This document shows positions 20,915 through 30,671 of a stretch of 64,000 bases of DNA, in pieces. Position 1 is the stretch's first letter, and every line of letters starts with the position of its first letter. Both the position numbers and the translations under genes were made by a program. Below the pieces are notes generated by a model, which was not told where the DNA came from, searched no databases, and saw only the letters and a list, made by a program, of their open reading frames with translations. Origin of the DNA: Gammaproteobacteria bacterium (GTDB lineage Bacteria; Pseudomonadota; Gammaproteobacteria; GCA-002705445; GCA-002716945); assembly GCA_016779485.1 (NCBI GenBank), contig JADHNN010000004.1, forward strand, positions 1-64,000, in the 5' to 3' direction.

Positions 20915-21020
20915 TAGTTTCTCCCTGTGTTTAAGTATTATGAGTTTTAGAAGAATACTGTTAGCGAACAATTATGCAAGTATAGTTTTCTTCTTAAATT
21001 TTTGCCCAAGATAACATAGA

Positions 21021-21043
21021 GGGGCTACTTTGGAAATAGCCCC
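21021..21043. repeat. stem-loop
   Basis: GGGGCTA ctttggaaa TAGCCCC, 7-bp perfect stem. Confidence 0.5.
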
Positions 21044-21082
21044 CAGGGTATATATATAAATGAAAAGTTTATAGTGAGATAA

Positions 21083-21139
21083 GAGACTAGTTTTAAATTA
21101 GGTTGGTGTTAACGTCAAACTAATAGGGAAACTAGCCTC
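21083..21139. repeat. long interrupted inverted repeat downstream of the porin gene
   Basis: GAGaCTAGTTT ... TTAGgTTG gtgttaacgt CAAaCTAA ... AAACTAGcCTC; nested stems with single mismatches. Confidence 0.5.
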
Positions 21140-21161
21140 TACTATCCAATCTCAAAGAGGA

Positions 21162-22265
21162 TTAGAAGTCATGTCTTAGTCCAAAAATATATGTTCGATA
21201 ATCAGCATCTCCTGCAGCTGACTCACCATCATAATCTGAATAACCAGCATAGAACCTACTTGTTTTAGATAACTTATATTGCATGCCTAAGCTGTATGCA
21301 TCGCCGCCAGCATTTGCAATTGTGTCATGCTCTGAATCAGATATTGTATACATTAATTTCATAGGTCCCGTTGAATATGTAATCCCATACCAATCGACTT
21401 CACCATTACCTGTTGTCTTAAACATGCTTGTATCAAGTTCAACATCTTCATGCATGTACCATACCTTTACTTTCTGCTTGTCACCAAGTTTTGTATTGTA
21501 TGTAAGTGTGTATTTTTTATTAGCTTCATCAGCTCCTTGATCATGGTTATATGCGTAGACAACTTCAAAACCTTTTATTAAGAAGTTTTTGTATTCAATA
21601 CCGTAACCATAATCTCCTTTGTCACCTCCTGTGTGTTCGAAAGTATCACCATCATGATCGGTTACACCCTTAATTGCAGCAAATTTAAGATCACCCATTT
21701 TTAGTTCATAGTAAGCTGAACCTCTCCAATAACCAGAGTGAGACATTTCACCTGCAGATATACCATTGGTATCTCTCATTTGAGCAAGTGTGTCATGCAA
21801 GATGTCATGTTTTGCCATAAATTTGTATGGCGATTCCATAGAGCCAAATTTAAATTGACCATATGGAGTTAACATTCCTAACCAGCCTTGTTTTAAGGTA
21901 AATGCATTAGACTTTTCGCTGCTACTTTCTTTCAAGCCAGAGGCATCACCATCACCAAGATCGATTGCCCATTCAACTTTATAGTTAACTGCATAGCCAT
22001 TACCTATTGAAGATTTTCCTTTAATACCAACTCGGGCCATACCCTCGTCATCCATAATTGCAGTTTGTGCATTTCCGCCTGATGTTTTTTCATTGCTGTA
22101 CTGAGTCCAAAGACGTCCATAAACCTTTGCACTAGAACCTTTTTTACCCTGTGCCGCCACAGCTTCATTTGATTTAATGACAGGATTTGTAACATACCCG
22201 CCTGTAAAACCAACTAAAGGAACTGCTACTAACGCAAGAACAAGATATTTATGTAATTGTTTCAT
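21162..22265 (-). CDS. Gram-negative trimeric porin family protein, probably phosphate-starvation regulated
   Basis: Signal peptide 'MKQLHKYLVLALVAVPLVGFTGG', porin repeats ('VYGRLWTQYSNE', 'GQFKFGSMESPYKF'), C-terminal 'YIFGLRHDF'. Start set to 22265. Pho-box-like repeats upstream. Confidence 0.85.
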   Translation of the reverse strand: MKQLHKYLVLALVAVPLVGFTGGYVTNPVIKSNEAVAAQGKKGSSAKVYGRLWTQYSNEKTSGGNAQTAIMDDEGMARVGIKGKSSIGNGYAVNYKVEWAIDLGDGDASGLKESSSEKSNAFTLKQGWLGMLTPYGQFKFGSMESPYKFMAKHDILHDTLAQMRDTNGISAGEMSHSGYWRGSAYYELKMGDLKFAAIKGVTDHDGDTFEHTGGDKGDYGYGIEYKNFLIKGFEVVYAYNHDQGADEANKKYTLTYNTKLGDKQKVKVWYMHEDVELDTSMFKTTGNGEVDWYGITYSTGPMKLMYTISDSEHDTIANAGGDAYSLGMQYKLSKTSRFYAGYSDYDGESAAGDADYRTYIFGLRHDF

Positions 22266-22358
22266 TATTTCCTCTTTGTTTAATAACGTTAAATTTTTCC
22301 TTAAGTAAGGATTAGACAAATGATATAAAACTAAAGTGAAAAGTTTTAATAAATGTAT

Positions 22359-22398
22359 GTGAAAGATTTATATATGAAATATGACAGAATTATGAATT
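22359..22398 (-). promoter_or_regulatory. Pho-box array upstream of the porin
   Basis: Minus strand AATTCAT-AATT-CTGTCAT-ATTT-CATATAT-AAAT-CTTTCAC: 11-bp-phased 7-mers with AT-rich 4-bp spacers. Confidence 0.65.
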
Positions 22399-22401
22399 AT
22401 G

Positions 22402-22842
22402 TTAGGTAACATTTTTTTTTAATATAGCGTTTAACCTTATGCCTATATCTTGATAAATTTCGAGTAATTTTTGTTTTCTCTCATTAAAGTCTACGATATC
22501 TGCAGGGTCTGAATAACTCCAGTGAAGATTATTCAAACAGTTTGTATAGAGAGGGCATGCGTCTTTAGCGTTATCACAAACTGTAATTGCATAATCAAAT
22601 TTATTGTTATTGCTCTCACGAAAAATATTAATGCTTTTAGATTTAAGCCTATTTATTGGATACCCCAACTCTTTTGCAATTTCTAAAGCTGCAGGATTAA
22701 TTATACCTGTAGGGCTGGAGCCTGCAGAAAAACCTATGAAATATTCATTGGTCAGAAGATTAGCAGCCATTTCTCCCATAATAGAGCGTGCAGAGTTACC
22801 AGTGCAGATAAATAAAACACTATGTTGTTTGGTATAGCTCAT
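22402..22842 (-). CDS. arsC: arsenate reductase, low-molecular-weight protein tyrosine phosphatase family
   Basis: P-loop 'LFICTGNSARS' and 'YAITVCDNAKDACPLY', typical of LMW-PTP-type ArsC. Confidence 0.85.
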   Translation of the reverse strand: MSYTKQHSVLFICTGNSARSIMGEMAANLLTNEYFIGFSAGSSPTGIINPAALEIAKELGYPINRLKSKSINIFRESNNNKFDYAITVCDNAKDACPLYTNCLNNLHWSYSDPADIVDFNERKQKLLEIYQDIGIRLNAILKKNVT

Positions 22843-23731
22843 CTATTACACCTTCTCTTATCCCGCCATTAGATTTATAAATATCAGATATATTGATTGT
22901 ATTAATTATACAATTAAGAATAACTAGGCTAGCTGGTAGAACGTTCATCCGATAGGAATCAATATAATTTTTTAATTCACTATTTTTTGATTGTATTTTT
23001 TTTGGATTATTCATTAGATCTAGAAAGTTTTCTTTAATTACAGCGCCTTTTGGTTTTTGTAATATTTGACAAGCGCGATAGGCTGTTTTAAATGATCCTG
23101 ATGTCCCATAGACCGCTTTATTATTTTTAAATGAAAGTTCAGAGACATTTTCTTTAGCCAAATGACTCTTAATGTAATCATTCGCTTCATTATATGGAAA
23201 AGTATTATAGCCTGAGTACATCTTTGTCAATGATGCACTTCCAATTTGGAGACTTATAATTTTAGATATTTTATTTGCACTAACTTTTATAATTTCTGTA
23301 CTTGATCCTCCAATATCTAAAATAAAATATTTTTTTTCTTTCAAATGATTGGTGGATGAAACACCCCTAAACGCTAGATACCCCTCTTCATCAGGACTGA
23401 TGACATTAATTTGATGTCCTAAAATATTTTCAACATTTTTTACAAAAGATTGATCCTTTATGTTTCTAAAAGAATTAGTGGCAATAATTCTAAAGGTATC
23501 AGGTTTCTGATTATCGATGATCTCCTTAAATTTACTGAAAAGTTGGAAGAATTTTTTTTCTTTGTATTTATTAATATGTCCCTTGAGGGTAGTTGAGGCG
23601 ATAATATCTATATATTCCTTATATTTGAATACACTTTTGACTTCATTTTTCTTAAATGTAACAAATTTAATATTAAATGTGTTTGAACCCAAATCAAGCA
23701 CGCCTACTTTCTTTTCTAATCTTTCAGTCAA
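22820..23731 (-). CDS. ppx: exopolyphosphatase / Ppx-GppA phosphatase (short form)
   Basis: 'VGVLDLGSNTFNIKFV', 'EEGYLAFRGVS', 'FILDIGGSSTEI', 'GTSGSFKTAYRA', 'SNGGIREGVI'. Confidence 0.88.
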   Translation of the reverse strand: MTERLEKKVGVLDLGSNTFNIKFVTFKKNEVKSVFKYKEYIDIIASTTLKGHINKYKEKKFFQLFSKFKEIIDNQKPDTFRIIATNSFRNIKDQSFVKNVENILGHQINVISPDEEGYLAFRGVSSTNHLKEKKYFILDIGGSSTEIIKVSANKISKIISLQIGSASLTKMYSGYNTFPYNEANDYIKSHLAKENVSELSFKNNKAVYGTSGSFKTAYRACQILQKPKGAVIKENFLDLMNNPKKIQSKNSELKNYIDSYRMNVLPASLVILNCIINTINISDIYKSNGGIREGVIDELYQTT

Positions 23732-25811
23732 CTAACTCTCCATGTATTTTGCATAGCATATGTTGTGAGTGTTTCTTTTTATTTCCTTTTAATGGCAGTT
23801 TTTTAATGTATTTTCCAGATGAATCAAGCTTCCATAGCTTAAAATTATCATTTCTTTGAAGTTCAAATGCTTCAAAAATGATGCGGTCCATTTTTTCTTG
23901 TTCTAAAATTGGGAAAAAAATCTCTATTCTATTGTGAATATTTCTAGTCATCCAATCTGCGCTTGATAAATAAAGTTTAGGTCTATTTTTATTACAAAAA
24001 AATAACACTCGTGAATGTTCTAAAAATCTTCCGATAGTTGAGTATACTTTAATATTTTCAGACAAACCAGAAATGCCAGGTTTTAATATACATTCTCCTC
24101 TCACGTAGAGTTCGATTTTTACACCTACCTGAGATGCCTCATAGAGTTTATTGATAATTTTCCTTTCCGTGAGCTGATTCATCTTTATTTTTATGTAAGC
24201 ATCATGTTTATTTTTTTTATTTTCTATTTCATTTGATATTAATTTTATAACTTTCTTGCTACTGTCAATTGGTGATAAAAATAGATGATTATATTTGACA
24301 TCTTTGTTTGAACCCGTCAACTGAAGGAAAAATTTGTTTACATCAGCAGCAATTTCTTTATTGGCAGATATTAAACTGAAGTCAGTATATAATTTAGCTG
24401 TGTTTTCATGATAATTGCCCGTTCCTAAATGAAAGTAATTAACAAGAGTCCCATTCTCCTTTCTAACTATTAATAGTGCTTTTGCATGAGTTTTAAATTT
24501 TTTAAGTCCATAAGTTACTTGAACGCCTGCATCTTCAAGTTTTTTGGCTATTTTAATATTTGTTTCTTCACTAAATTTTGCTCTCAGCTCTATAACGACA
24601 GTGACAGCTATATCTTTTTTTGCAGCTTTCACAAGAGCATTAATAATCTTGGATTTAATCGTCGTTCTATATAATGTCTGTTTTATAGCGATAGTATTTT
24701 TATCTTTGACAGCTGCCTTGATGAAATCATTAATATGATTGAAGTCATTGAATGGGTGATGTAACAAGATATCTTGATCCTTGATGTTATTGAAATAATC
24801 TTTATTATTTTTGAAACTAGATATGACAGGCTTTGGTTTATAAATCGGAAATTTAAGATTTTTTTTGTCAATATCCTCATAGATAGAATAGAAACGAGAT
24901 AAATTGACTGGTCCATTAATTTTATAAATATCTAAGTCACTTAAGGAATATTGGTTTTTAAGAAATTTTAGAATATCATTAGGACAATCTTTAACTACCT
25001 CAAGTCTTACAGCTTCACTATACTTTCTATCAGGCAACAGTCTAGTGAGAGACTTCTTAATATCATTTAAATCTTCATCATCAAAAACCAAGTTACTATT
25101 CATTGTTACTCTGAATTGATGGCAGCCTCTAACTTTTAAGCCCGGGAAAAGTTTATCTATGTTTTCATGGATTATTGAAGAGAGAAACATATAACAATCT
25201 TTATTATACGATATCTTTTTTGGTAGCTGTATGTATCTTGATAAAATTCTTGGCGCCGGGACAACGGCTAGTTTGGGACTGTTGCCAAAATCATCAGTTC
25301 CTTTAAGTTTAATCATAAAATTTAAACTTTTATTTTGTATTTTTGGAAAAGGATGACTACCAACAATTTCTGGAGAATCTCCCTCAAGAATCATTGGATT
25401 AATTATAGGTAAAATATGTTCATCAAAATATTTATTTGCCCACTCTCTTTGATTAGAATTAAGCTCTCTCCGTCTTAAAAAAATGATATTTTTTGTCCTT
25501 AGTGCTCTAAATACACTTTTTTGAAGAAGATCATATTGTAGTGTAATAACAGAATTTACTTTACGCCTAACATCTTTAAAAAGCTTAAGGTTACTCTGAT
25601 CTGAAGCAGTTAAAAGACCATCAGAATATTTCAATTTCTTTCTAATAAAAGCTACTTTTATTTCAAAAAATTCGTCTAAATTACTATCTGCAATACACAA
25701 ATATTTCAGTCTTTCTAGAATAGGCACTGATTTATCAGATGCTTGTAATACTACTCTCTTGTTGAACTCCAATAGACTGAGTTCTCTTATAAAGAAATTA
25801 TTATCGGACAT
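23724..25811 (-). CDS. ppk1: polyphosphate kinase 1
   Basis: 'FFIRELSLLEFNKRVVLQA', 'ILLHHPFNDF', 'TIAIKQTLYRTT', 'KTHAKALLIVRKENG', 'YFHLGTGNYHENTAKLYTDFSL'. Confidence 0.95.
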   Translation of the reverse strand: MSDNNFFIRELSLLEFNKRVVLQASDKSVPILERLKYLCIADSNLDEFFEIKVAFIRKKLKYSDGLLTASDQSNLKLFKDVRRKVNSVITLQYDLLQKSVFRALRTKNIIFLRRRELNSNQREWANKYFDEHILPIINPMILEGDSPEIVGSHPFPKIQNKSLNFMIKLKGTDDFGNSPKLAVVPAPRILSRYIQLPKKISYNKDCYMFLSSIIHENIDKLFPGLKVRGCHQFRVTMNSNLVFDDEDLNDIKKSLTRLLPDRKYSEAVRLEVVKDCPNDILKFLKNQYSLSDLDIYKINGPVNLSRFYSIYEDIDKKNLKFPIYKPKPVISSFKNNKDYFNNIKDQDILLHHPFNDFNHINDFIKAAVKDKNTIAIKQTLYRTTIKSKIINALVKAAKKDIAVTVVIELRAKFSEETNIKIAKKLEDAGVQVTYGLKKFKTHAKALLIVRKENGTLVNYFHLGTGNYHENTAKLYTDFSLISANKEIAADVNKFFLQLTGSNKDVKYNHLFLSPIDSSKKVIKLISNEIENKKNKHDAYIKIKMNQLTERKIINKLYEASQVGVKIELYVRGECILKPGISGLSENIKVYSTIGRFLEHSRVLFFCNKNRPKLYLSSADWMTRNIHNRIEIFFPILEQEKMDRIIFEAFELQRNDNFKLWKLDSSGKYIKKLPLKGNKKKHSQHMLCKIHGELVD

Positions 25812-25823
25812 AGTGAAGATTGA

Positions 25824-26510
25824 TTATGATTGAGAATCTAAACTGTAGCCGGATGAGCGTATTGTCCTTATTACTTTGCATTCTTCGGTATTACTGAGTG
25901 CCTTTCTGAGACGCCTTATATGAACATCAATAGTTCTATCCGTCACATAAACATTCGTTCCCCATACTGAATCTAAGATTTGCTGGCGAGAATAGACCCT
26001 TCCTGGGTGCCTCATCAAAAACTCTAATATACGATATTCTCTCGGTCCTAATTTTGCCTCTTCATCGCAACAGTAAACTCGATGAGTTCCGGTATCCATT
26101 TTTATGTTGCCATATGATAGAACTGCATCTTGAGAACTGTCTATACTTCTTCTCAGAAGCGCTTTTATTCTAGCTATTAACTCTGCAGGACTAAATGGTT
26201 TGGTTAAATAGTCATCACAACCCATATCAAAACCAGATAACAGATCTTGCTCTTCTCCTTTGGCTGTAAGCATTATTATAGGTGTACTTTTTAAATCTTT
26301 ATGACTCCTAACAAACTTACATACTTCTGTGCCAGATATATCTGGTAGCATCCAATCTAGTATTATTAAGTCTGGTTTTGATTTTTGAAGTTTGATCATC
26401 CCATCATATCCATTTGGAGAATGTTGAAATTTATAACCTGCCGATTGAATATTGTATTCTAAAAGTGATACCAACGCTTCTTCATCTTCAATAGAAAATA
26501 TAGTTGTCAT
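25824..26510 (-). CDS. phoB: phosphate regulon response regulator PhoB
   Basis: Receiver domain plus winged-helix OmpR-type C-terminus ('LGPREYRILEFLMRHPGRVYSRQQILDSVWG...TIDVHIRRLRKAL') in pst context. Confidence 0.93.
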   Translation of the reverse strand: MTTIFSIEDEEALVSLLEYNIQSAGYKFQHSPNGYDGMIKLQKSKPDLIILDWMLPDISGTEVCKFVRSHKDLKSTPIIMLTAKGEEQDLLSGFDMGCDDYLTKPFSPAELIARIKALLRRSIDSSQDAVLSYGNIKMDTGTHRVYCCDEEAKLGPREYRILEFLMRHPGRVYSRQQILDSVWGTNVYVTDRTIDVHIRRLRKALSNTEECKVIRTIRSSGYSLDSQS

Positions 26511-27235
26511 TTATTAGAATCCTCGAGTGCATCTTCTAGATTATTTTCTTTACTGTCAGGTTTAAGGTCTATATGTTCACCAGTGACTATGAAATGGATT
26601 TCCTCAGCAATATTACCAATGTGATCTCCCGCTCTTTCCAGTGTTTTTATTGCAAACAATAACTTTGTATATGTAAGCAATCTAAGTTTAGAGACTTTAC
26701 CTTTTATAACGTCAACAATCTCCTCATAGATTACATTGTAGTTATTATCTATCTCAAGATCATTTTTCAAAACTTCTTGTGCTTTTTTAATGTCTTTCGA
26801 GACATAAGCGTCTATTACTTTTTTAAGTTGGACTTGAACTAGATTGAGAAGTCTTAAAATATCATTTTTTATATGAGTCTCTGGAATTTCTTCAAGTGAC
26901 GCAACTCTCATGGCTATGTTTTTTGCATAATCACCGAGTCTTTCTAAATCAGTAGAGATTCTCAAAGAGGTCAGGATATCTCGCAGATCAACAGCAACAG
27001 GCGACCTTAGAGTAATTAGTGTGATAACAGCATCTCTAATCTCTGCGTCATAATTATCAAGCTTAGGTTCATTTTCTAGTATATCCTCAGTCGTTGATGG
27101 AGAACCTGTATCGACAACGTGATAGAGCAATTTATATTGCTCTTCAACCAATGTCGCCATCTTTGTAGTTAGATGGATAACGTTAGATATCTCTTCGTCA
27201 AATGATTTAACTATGTGTTCTCTATAATCAGTCAT
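26507..27235 (-). CDS. phoU: phosphate transport system regulator PhoU
   Basis: 'RISTDLERLGDYAKNIAMRV' and 'LERAGDHIGNIAEEIHF'. Confidence 0.95.
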   Translation of the reverse strand: MTDYREHIVKSFDEEISNVIHLTTKMATLVEEQYKLLYHVVDTGSPSTTEDILENEPKLDNYDAEIRDAVITLITLRSPVAVDLRDILTSLRISTDLERLGDYAKNIAMRVASLEEIPETHIKNDILRLLNLVQVQLKKVIDAYVSKDIKKAQEVLKNDLEIDNNYNVIYEEIVDVIKGKVSKLRLLTYTKLLFAIKTLERAGDHIGNIAEEIHFIVTGEHIDLKPDSKENNLEDALEDSNK

Positions 27236-27267
27236 AATATTTATTATATATTAAATTTTTTATCATA

Positions 27268-28032
27268 TTACCCAATTCTGCCTGTAATATAATCCTGAGT
27301 TTTTTCATGCTGAGGATTTGAAAAAATAGTTTTAGTTAATCCTGTTTCTACTAATTCGCCCATATGCATATAAGCAGTCCTGTCTGAAACTCTTGCTGCT
27401 TGTTGCATAGAGTGGGTAACAATCACTATTGTGTATTGCTGTTTTAGCTCTGCTATTAGGTCTTCTATTTTAGCAGTAGCAATTGGATCCAATGCAGAAC
27501 AAGGCTCATCCATCAAAAGTATCTCAGGATTAATAGCTAACGCACGAGCAATGCATAATCTTTGCTGTTGGCCACCTGATAGGCTTGTCCCAGGCTCGAA
27601 TAATCTATCTTTAACTTCCTCGTACAATCCCGATTTAGATAAACTTTGAATGACAACATTATCCAGTTGTTCTTTTGATTTTGTCATACCATGTAGTTTT
27701 GGGCCAAATGCAACGTTGTCATATATTGATTTAGGGAATGGATTGGGCTTTTGAAAAACCATGCCTACTTTCATTCTTAAGAGCACAGGATCTTGTGAAG
27801 CTTCATTTATATCTTGAGAGTCTAATAAAATCTGTCCACGTATTTTACAAATCTCAACTAGATCGTTCATTCTATTAATACATTTTAATAATGTAGACTT
27901 CCCACAACCTGATGGACCAATGAGTGAAGTGACCTCTTTTTCCATTATATTTAGATTAACATTAAATAAAGCCTGCTTGTCACCATAGTGAACGTCTAAA
28001 TTTTTAATTGATAATTTTAATTTTTCAGTCAT
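27268..28032 (-). CDS. pstB: phosphate ABC transporter ATP-binding protein PstB
   Basis: '[19 protein letters not shown]', '[16 protein letters not shown]', '[12 protein letters not shown]'. Confidence 0.96.
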   Translation of the reverse strand: MTEKLKLSIKNLDVHYGDKQALFNVNLNIMEKEVTSLIGPSGCGKSTLLKCINRMNDLVEICKIRGQILLDSQDINEASQDPVLLRMKVGMVFQKPNPFPKSIYDNVAFGPKLHGMTKSKEQLDNVVIQSLSKSGLYEEVKDRLFEPGTSLSGGQQQRLCIARALAINPEILLMDEPCSALDPIATAKIEDLIAELKQQYTIVIVTHSMQQAARVSDRTAYMHMGELVETGLTKTIFSNPQHEKTQDYITGRIG

Positions 28033-28038
28033 ATATTT

Positions 28039-29256
28039 TTACCATTTTTTTTCAAGTTTTTTACGTAAATAAATCGCAGTAAGATTAAGCAAAATTAGAA
28101 AAGCAAGTAACACCATAATGGCAGCAGAGGTTCGCTCAGTGAAGGCTCGTTCAGGACTATCGGCCCACAAATAAATTTGAACAGGTAATGCAGTTGATGC
28201 ATCCATAGGTCCACCTGGGACATCTACTACAAAGGCAACCATGCCTATCATTAATAAAGGAGCAGTCTCGCCTATCGCTTGTGCTATACCTATAATCGTC
28301 CCTGTCAATATACCAGGCATCGCCAAGGGAAGCGTAAATCCAAATATTGTTTGTACTTTGCTAGCCCCCATTCCTATAGCTGCTTCTTCTATAGAAGGAG
28401 GAACAGATTTAATAGCGGCTCTTGCTGCAATAACTATTGTTGGCAAGGTCATTAAAGCAAGAGTTAATCCTCCAACTAAAGGAGCAGATCTGGGTAATTC
28501 AAAAAAATTTAAAAAAATTGCGAGCCCGAGCAAACCAAATACTATGGATGGAACCGCTGCTAAATTATTTATATTTGTTTCTATCAAATCAGAAAATTTA
28601 TTTTTGGATGCTATTTTTTCTAGATAAACGGCAGCCATGACAGCTATAGGAAATGAGACTAGAAATGCGATTAATATAGAATATAAAGAGCCTATGATAG
28701 CACCTTTAATGCCTGCCATTTCCGGCTCTCGACTATCAGCTGATGATAGTAGATATTTATTGGACTGGAGTTCTATCAAATTTTTTGATTCGAGCTGATC
28801 AACAAATTTCATTTGATTTTCATCAATTCTTCCTGCGGTATCCCCTTGTCTTTTGACGGTACCTTTTATGTACATATCTAAATCTGCAGAAGCTAAAAAC
28901 CAATGGTACCCTTCAATGATTTTACCTTCATTTTTGTCTAGGAGTTCTTCAAATTCATATTTTGCACCCTTACTAAGGAGTGATAATGCAGCTCTTCTCT
29001 CAGTCCGCGATTGTATTTCAGGAAACATTTTTAAAAAACTTTTATTTAATTCAGCTCGAGGATTAATTTCACTTTTGTTTACATCAAGAGGAATATTTAA
29101 ATTGACTGCAACATAAGTTTGTTTAAAAGCAGAAATTCCCGTTGAAAATATATTAAAAAGAAGAATGGCTAAAAAACTTATTGCAACCAAAACGGCAGTC
29201 TTTCCATATAATTGAAATCTTTTTTCTTTTTTATTTCTTAGAGAGATCTTATTCAT
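28039..29256 (-). CDS. pstA: phosphate ABC transporter permease PstA (long N-terminal extracytoplasmic domain, DUF3333-like)
   Basis: C-terminal permease 'VPSIVFGLLGLAIF', 'IEEAAIGMGASKVQTIFGFTLPLAMPGI'; about 170-aa N-terminal insertion. Confidence 0.92.
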   Translation of the reverse strand: MNKISLRNKKEKRFQLYGKTAVLVAISFLAILLFNIFSTGISAFKQTYVAVNLNIPLDVNKSEINPRAELNKSFLKMFPEIQSRTERRAALSLLSKGAKYEFEELLDKNEGKIIEGYHWFLASADLDMYIKGTVKRQGDTAGRIDENQMKFVDQLESKNLIELQSNKYLLSSADSREPEMAGIKGAIIGSLYSILIAFLVSFPIAVMAAVYLEKIASKNKFSDLIETNINNLAAVPSIVFGLLGLAIFLNFFELPRSAPLVGGLTLALMTLPTIVIAARAAIKSVPPSIEEAAIGMGASKVQTIFGFTLPLAMPGILTGTIIGIAQAIGETAPLLMIGMVAFVVDVPGGPMDASTALPVQIYLWADSPERAFTERTSAAIMVLLAFLILLNLTAIYLRKKLEKKW

Positions 29257-30616
29257 ATTCTTCTCTATATTTTTTAACTATTGTTAGTGATATAACATTC
29301 AAGACTAAAGTGATGAAAAATAATACGAAGGCTAACGCAAAAGCAGATAATGTTTTTGGGCTATCAAACTCTTGGTCACCTGTAAGTAATCCAACTATTT
29401 GCACTGTAACAGTACTTACGCTATCAAAGGGATTGAAGGTGAGATTTGCAGCAAAACCTGCAGCCATCACAACTATCATAGTCTCACCTATTGCACGAGA
29501 AAAAGCTAACAAGAAGCTTCCTACAATGCCGTGGAATGAAGCTGGAATAATTACTTGTTTTGTAGTCTCTGATAGTGTTGCTCCCATTGCAAGTGAACCC
29601 TCTTTAAGTGAGCGAGGCACGGCTGTTAATGCATCATCAGTTAATGATGCCACAAAAGGTATAATCATAATTCCAAGAACAGAACCAGCAATCAGCGCAC
29701 TTTCTGAACTCATATTCGTAAAAGATAAGAATGCTCCCATATCTCTAAAGAATGGAGCGACAGTTATCACGGCAAAGAACCCGTAGACTACTGTTGGAAT
29801 ACCAGCAAGTATCTCAATAATTGGTTTTGCATAACTTCTTACTCTATCAGAGGCATATTGAGATAGATAAATTGCAGAAAACATACCTATGGGGGCAGCC
29901 ACTGCCATTGCAATAAATGCAATAAGAAGTGTTCCTGTAAAAACTGGTATAGCACCAAAGCTACCTGAAGATCCGACTTGGTCAGCTCTTATTGCCATTT
30001 GAGGACTCCAATGTAATCCAAATAAAAAATCAAATACATTTACAGAGTCAAAAAATCTAAGAGTTTCAAATAATAATGACAAAACAATACCAATGGTTAC
30101 AAATATTGCAAAAACTGCAGAGGCTCGCATGACATAAATGACTACTTTTTCTATATAATCTCTAGCTTTAAATTGAACCTCAACAAATTTTAATGAGTAT
30201 CTAAAAAACATTAGGGTTAGCGTCAAGATAACAATGAACTGCAATATCTTATTGTTGTATTGCAATGATTGATAATGTTCTACCGCTGGCAAAAAGCCGA
30301 CATGATCAATTATGCTTTCTGATGATCCTTCTACATAAGCTATAACCCCATCTGTATAAAATCTTACTAGCCCACTGTCAGTTACATCTGAAAAAAATTC
30401 TTTGAGAGTAATATTGGTTATTATATTTACAATAAATGACCAGGAGATTAATAATATAATTGCAGGGACTAGAGTCATAAAAGCTGAATATAGACCATGA
30501 TAATGTGGTTGAGAATGCATTATGTTAACCTCAGATAATGCATTGGCCTTACTCTTATTGAGTACAAAGCCATATAAAGCAAGAGCAATAATTAAGATGA
30601 GTAGGAATTCAGTCAT
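29249..30616 (-). CDS. pstC: phosphate ABC transporter permease PstC
   Basis: 'IEILAGIPTVVYGFFAVITV', 'LKEGSLAMGATLSETTKQVIIPASFHGI', 'SRAIGETMIVVMAAG'. Confidence 0.93.
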   Translation of the reverse strand: MTEFLLILIIALALYGFVLNKSKANALSEVNIMHSQPHYHGLYSAFMTLVPAIILLISWSFIVNIITNITLKEFFSDVTDSGLVRFYTDGVIAYVEGSSESIIDHVGFLPAVEHYQSLQYNNKILQFIVILTLTLMFFRYSLKFVEVQFKARDYIEKVVIYVMRASAVFAIFVTIGIVLSLLFETLRFFDSVNVFDFLFGLHWSPQMAIRADQVGSSGSFGAIPVFTGTLLIAFIAMAVAAPIGMFSAIYLSQYASDRVRSYAKPIIEILAGIPTVVYGFFAVITVAPFFRDMGAFLSFTNMSSESALIAGSVLGIMIIPFVASLTDDALTAVPRSLKEGSLAMGATLSETTKQVIIPASFHGIVGSFLLAFSRAIGETMIVVMAAGFAANLTFNPFDSVSTVTVQIVGLLTGDQEFDSPKTLSAFALAFVLFFITLVLNVISLTIVKKYREEYE

Positions 30617-30671
30617 ATCTTTTAGTTAACTTATGCTAAATCTTCAATGTTACAGTTGTGTTAAATATCCC

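Noticed and set aside
22402-22842. Generic low-molecular-weight protein tyrosine phosphatase (Wzb-like)
   Set aside because: The 'ITVCDNAKDACPLY' segment is typical of ArsC, not of Wzb-type phosphatases, and there is no capsule locus nearby.
24824-24830. ATGACAG inside ppk (and similar copies in pstA and the Fe-S oxidoreductase gene) as Pho boxes
   Set aside because: Single 7-mers inside coding sequence without the 11-bp phased partner; expected by chance in AT-rich DNA.
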